Positions 51,846 to 55,018 of a stretch of DNA of 55,018 bases are shown here, one piece after another. How positions within the stretch are numbered: the first letter of the stretch is position 1; each line of letters begins with the position of its first letter. The DNA is taken from the NCBI GenBank assembly GCA_045226335.1, contig JBGVCH010000097.1, positions 1 to 55,018 of the forward strand. The letters run 5' to 3'. The translations under genes and the position numbers were made by a program. The stretch comes from RUG11272 sp045226335. Its GTDB lineage: Bacteria > Bacillota > Clostridia > Christensenellales > Aristaeellaceae. A model generated the notes under the pieces. It made no database searches, was not told the origin of the DNA, and saw only the letters and a program-made list of their open reading frames with translations.

Positions 51846-53948
51846 ATGCCTCTTGAAGTCGCTGCTCATGCCGGTTTCTGCATGGGTGTCCGCCGTGCGG
51901 TCTACACCGCGGAAGCGTTTGCCGAAAAAGGCACTCCTGCCTGTACCTTGGGTGAACTGATCCACAACCGGCAGGTGGTGGATGACCTCCGGGAGAAGGG
52001 CGTCGAGCCCATCGAGAGGGTCGAAGAAGCCGGGAACCGAACGGTTCTGATCCGAAGCCATGGGGTTTCACCGGACGTGATGGAACAGTTGGCGGAACAG
52101 GGGAATCCGGTGCTGGATCTCACCTGCCCCTTCGTGGACCGGCTGCATCGGATCGTGGCGGAAGCCTCGGCCGACGGGACGCCGGTCATCGTGGTGGGGG
52201 AGCGGGATCATCCGGAGGTTCGCGGAACCGTCGGATGGATCCGCAGCCGCGCCTGGGTGGTGGCGTCCGTCGAGGAAGCGGAGGAACTGCCGCCGATGGA
52301 ACGGGCCGCGGTGTGCGCCCAGACCACCTTTCCGCCGGAACGCTGGGCCGCCATCGTTGAGGCGCTCCGGAAACGGATCGTCCGGCTGGACGAGCACTGC
52401 ACCATCTGCAACGCCACGGAGACGCGGCAGCGGGAGGCCCGGGACCTGGCCGCCAGAAGCGACGCCATGATCGTGGTGGGCGGAAGGCACAGCGCCAACA
52501 CCCGGAAGCTTTTCCAGACCTGCAGTTCGATCTGCCCAAGGACCATTTTGGTAGAGTGCGCGGCGGAGATTCCGTCAGCCTTTGCAAATATACATTCCGA
52601 CAGGATCGGAATAACCGCCGGAGCATCAACGCCCGACGGAACACTGAAGGAGGTTGTCACTACCATGACCGACATCGAGAACAAGACCCAGGCAGCACCC
52701 GAGGAAAACACGAACAACGATTTCATGGCGGAAATCGAGCAGACCTTCGTCCGTTACCGCAACGGCCAGACCGTGACCGGCACCGTGATCGAAGAGCGCG
52801 ATGACGAGATCATCGTGAACATCGGCGGCAAGTCCGATGGCCTGCTCAAGCGCAGCGACCTGTCCCAGGAGGACGTGAAGGTCGGAGACGAGATCGAGGT
52901 TGAGGTCGTCAAGGTCAACGACGGCGAAGGCAATGTCGTTCTCTCCCAGCGCAACGTCGTCAATCGCAAGGCCTGGGAAGCGCTGATGGCCAAGTACAAC
53001 GCCGGTGAGTACGTCGAGGGCGTTGGCAAGGAGGCCGTCAAGGGCGGTCTGATTGCCGATGTCGGCGGTGTTCGCGCGTTTGTGCCCGCGTCTCAGCTGG
53101 CCCCCCGCTATGTCGACAAAATCGGCGATTTTGTCGGCAAGGACATGAAGCTCAAGATCATCGAAGTGGACGAGAAGAAAAAGCGCATCGTCGCCAGCCG
53201 CCGTCAGGCCATGCTGGAGGAGAGCGCGGCCCGCAAGAAGGAAGCCTGGGATCGCCTGGAAGAGGGCATCGTGATCCACGGCATCGTTCGCCGGCTGACC
53301 AGCTTCGGTGCCTTCGTGGACGTGGGCGGCGTGGATGGCCTGGTGCACATCACCGACCTCAGCTGGGGCCACATCAAGGAGCCCGCTGACGTCGTGAAGC
53401 CGGGCCAGGAGATCGACGTGAAGATCCTGAGCCTGGACCGCGATCGCGAGCGCATCCAGCTGGGTTACAAGCAGCTGCAGCCCAAGCCCTGGGACAACGC
53501 CGCTGAGAAGTATCCCGAGGGCGCCATCGTGGAAGGCAAGGCCGTCCGCATCGTGACCTTCGGCGCCTTCGTCGAGCTGGAGCCCGGCCTGGATGGCCTG
53601 GTGCACATCTCTCAGTGCGCGCCCACCAAGATCGCGAAGGTGGAGGACGCCGTGAACGTGGGCGACACCGTCCGCGTCAAGGTGCTGTCCGTGGATACCG
53701 AGCGCAAGCGCATCTCCCTGTCCATCCGTCAGGCCCTTGAAGACGAAGCCTTCGAGAACCTGGAGGGCGGCGAGCAGCTGGAGATCCCGGCGGAAGAAGT
53801 CGTCGCGGAAGCCGCTGAGGCAGTGGAAGCCATCGACGAAGCCGCCGCTGAGGCCGTGGAAGCCGTCGAGGAGAAGGCTGCCGAGGCTGTCGAGGCTGTG
53901 GAAGAGATCGTCGCGGAAGCCACCGAAGAGGCCGCTCCCGAGGCGTAA
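51846..53948 (+). CDS. ispH: Bifunctional IspH - ribosomal protein S1 fusion
   Basis: Residues 1-283 are IspH, which makes IPP and DMAPP from HMBPP with a [4Fe-4S] cluster: Cys ligands C12 (GFCMGV), C94 (LTCPFV) and C188 (CTICNATETRQ), plus H40, H122 and HSANTRKL. Four S1 RNA-binding domains follow (about 285-625), the last two with the strong LTSFGAFVDVGGVDGLVHIT-type pattern. The tail of ~60 residues is Ala/Glu-rich (AVEAVEEKAAEAVEAVEE). The fusion is known in Clostridia. I chose ATG 51846 for the IspH N-terminus MPLEVAAHAGFCMG. Confidence 0.95.
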   Translation: MPLEVAAHAGFCMGVRRAVYTAEAFAEKGTPACTLGELIHNRQVVDDLREKGVEPIERVEEAGNRTVLIRSHGVSPDVMEQLAEQGNPVLDLTCPFVDRLHRIVAEASADGTPVIVVGERDHPEVRGTVGWIRSRAWVVASVEEAEELPPMERAAVCAQTTFPPERWAAIVEALRKRIVRLDEHCTICNATETRQREARDLAARSDAMIVVGGRHSANTRKLFQTCSSICPRTILVECAAEIPSAFANIHSDRIGITAGASTPDGTLKEVVTTMTDIENKTQAAPEENTNNDFMAEIEQTFVRYRNGQTVTGTVIEERDDEIIVNIGGKSDGLLKRSDLSQEDVKVGDEIEVEVVKVNDGEGNVVLSQRNVVNRKAWEALMAKYNAGEYVEGVGKEAVKGGLIADVGGVRAFVPASQLAPRYVDKIGDFVGKDMKLKIIEVDEKKKRIVASRRQAMLEESAARKKEAWDRLEEGIVIHGIVRRLTSFGAFVDVGGVDGLVHITDLSWGHIKEPADVVKPGQEIDVKILSLDRDRERIQLGYKQLQPKPWDNAAEKYPEGAIVEGKAVRIVTFGAFVELEPGLDGLVHISQCAPTKIAKVEDAVNVGDTVRVKVLSVDTERKRISLSIRQALEDEAFENLEGGEQLEIPAEEVVAEAAEAVEAIDEAAAEAVEAVEEKAAEAVEAVEEIVAEATEEAAPEA

Positions 53949-53961
53949 GATCTAATCATCG

Positions 53962-53990
53962 AGGAGGTCTGTCGAGGCAGGCCTCCTTTT
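53962..53990 (+). terminator. ispH-rpsA terminator
   Basis: AGGAGGTCTG (53962-53971) pairs with CAGGCCTCCT (53978-53987, one G-T pair), followed by TTTT. Confidence 0.85.
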
Positions 53991-54008
53991 GTCGCGGAGG
54001 AATGAGCC

Positions 54009-54631
54009 TTGAAATGCGTCATCATCGCGGCTATGTACAGCGGGGAGGAGGCGGAATTCCTCTTCCCGGGGCCGATGGATTTCCTGATCTGCGCGGACCG
54101 CGGGTATGAGGCGGCGATCCGGGCGGGGCTTGTGCCGGATCTGGTGGTGTGGACTTCGACTCCATGCCGAAGCCCGACCTTCCGCCGGAGAAGATGATCG
54201 TGCTGCCGGCCCGCAAGGACGACACGGACACGGCGGTCTGTCTTCAGGAAGGCCGAAAGCGGGGCTTCCGGGAATTCCGGGTGGGCGGCGGACTGGGCGG
54301 ACGCCTGGACCACACGGTGGCCAACCTTCAGCTGGCGGCGGACTGCGCGCTCCGGGGAGAGCGGATGTGGCTCTGCGACGCACAGAACCTGGCCACGGTC
54401 CTGGCACCGGGAAGCTACGCGTTGCCCTGGATGATGAACCGGAAGCTGTCCCTTCTGGCCTTCACGGATCAGGTCACGGGTGTCAGCCTCCGGGGGACGG
54501 AGTGGCCGCTGGAGAACGCCGTGCTGGAGAACCGGTGCCCGCTCGGCATCAGCAACGAATGGAAGGAGACCAGCGCGATCCTGAGCTTTGAATCCGGTCT
54601 TTTGTCTGTTTTTTTCAGCGGGGACGCGTGA
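54009..54631 (+). pseudogene. thiN: Thiamine pyrophosphokinase, frameshifted
   Basis: Two overlapping frames together make one thiamine pyrophosphokinase (TPK), which would phosphorylate thiamine to ThDP. The first frame starts at TTG 54009, eight bases after GCGGAGG, and reads to FLICADRGYEAAIRAGLVPDLVV. At 54150-54153 the frame must change, after which DFDSMPKPDLP, ARKDDTDTAVCL, VGGGLGGRLDHTVANL and PLGISNEW follow to 54631. The family motif is PDLxxGDFDS; one missing G in TGG (54150-54152) explains the break. It is either a real single-base deletion or a sequence error. Confidence 0.85.
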
Positions 54632-54638
54632 TTTTCTC

Positions 54639-54667
54639 TTGAAGTTGTTACATATGTGTGCTACAAT
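54639..54667 (+). promoter_or_regulatory. mscL promoter
   Basis: TTGAAG (54639-54644) and TACAAT (54662-54667), 17-bp spacer, about 40 bases before the mscL start. Confidence 0.72.
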
Positions 54668-54705
54668 GCGTCTGAACCCAGAGATGGGAAAAGGAGGAAT
54701 GGAAT

Positions 54706-55018
54706 ATGAAGAAGTTCCTGAAGGAATTCAAAGAGTTTGCCATGAAGGGCAATGTCATGGACATGGCCATCGGTGTCATCATCGGCGCTGCGTTCGGCAA
54801 GATCGTGACGTCTCTGGTGAACGACGTGTTTATGCCCGTGCTGACGCTGCTCACCGGCGGCAAGAACGTAACCAACCAGTTCGCCATCTTGGGCAAGCTG
54901 CCCGAGGGCGTAACGGCCGCTGACGTCACCTCCATCGAGAAGGCGCAGGAGTTGGGCGTTTCCACCTTGAATTACGGCGTCTTTATCCAGACCATCATCG
55001 ACTTCCTGCTGGTGGCGC
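54706..55018 (+). CDS. mscL: Large-conductance mechanosensitive channel MscL (3' end outside window)
   Basis: The first 104 codons of MscL, the pentameric pressure-release channel, are present. The N-terminal amphipathic helix and TM1 are typical: KKFLKEFKEFAMKGNVMDMA and IGVIIGAAFGKIVTSLVNDV. The outside loop (KNVTNQFAILGKLPEGV) and the start of TM2 (YGVFIQTIIDFLLVA) follow. AAGGAGG lies eight bases before the ATG at 54706. The frame runs off the window end without a stop. Confidence 0.95.
   Translation, partial: MKKFLKEFKEFAMKGNVMDMAIGVIIGAAFGKIVTSLVNDVFMPVLTLLTGGKNVTNQFAILGKLPEGVTAADVTSIEKAQELGVSTLNYGVFIQTIIDFLLVA

Overview
The window looks like chromosomal DNA of an anaerobic, GC-rich Firmicute (class Clostridia). 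The evidence is gene content and order: Asp23-FakA-RecG, an IspH-S1 fusion, obgE with yhbY, rho beside rpmE, a sensory-type [FeFe] hydrogenase with DRTGG/PHP partners, an anaerobic NrdG, strong sigma-A type promoters with 17-bp spacers, and many TTG/GTG starts. I cannot name the genus. I saw no phage, insertion sequence, CRISPR array or plasmid feature.

Layout. 1-7.5 kb (+): five tandem paralogues of an exported protein, each with a helical TPR-like N-domain, a variable number of Cys4 'zinc-knuckle' repeats and a swapped C-terminal module. 7.6-8.8 kb (+): L10 leader with attenuator, rplJ and rplL. 8.8-11.1 kb (-): tandem-ACT protein, phenylacetate-CoA ligase-like enzyme, secG. 11.2-14.5 kb (+): DRTGG protein, RsbW-like ATPase, [FeFe]-hydrogenase-like sensor, second DRTGG protein, PHP phosphoesterase. 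14.5-17.2 kb (+): ABC-2 exporter behind a promoter/attenuator. 17.2-27 kb (+): asp23, fakA, recG, ppk, lepA, a SLOG gene with irregular ends, hemW. 27.0-27.1 kb (-): tRNA-Ser. 27.2-35.6 kb (+): nrdG, then a two-component system with two lipoproteins (one GerMN), a degenerate P-type-ATPase-like membrane protein, and HtrA. 35.6-41.3 kb (-): lgt, serine hydrolase, recX, DUF711, obgE, yhbY as one overlapping operon. 41.3-44.9 kb (-): rpmE, a Rho with a broken ATPase site, and an alpha-oxoamine synthase. 45.1-48.2 kb (+): a ZorAB-like motor pair with a small membrane-anchored third protein. 48.2-55 kb: map, an AlkZ-related gene, a small secreted protein (-), glyA, ispH-rpsA, thiN (frameshifted) and mscL (cut by the window end).

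How the genes work together. Much of the window is housekeeping (translation, isoprenoid, one-carbon, lipoprotein, repair). The accessory candidates are: (1) the modular secreted Cys4-repeat family; (2) the hydrogen or redox sensing cassette; (3) the two-component/GerMN/pseudo-P-ATPase/HtrA envelope cluster, which recalls actinobacterial MtrAB-LpqB; (4) a Rho that keeps its RNA-binding domain and arginine finger but lacks the canonical Walker A and catalytic Glu; and (5) a ZorAB-like ion-driven motor without recognisable Zorya effectors. All functions were read by eye from sequence; no database search was run.
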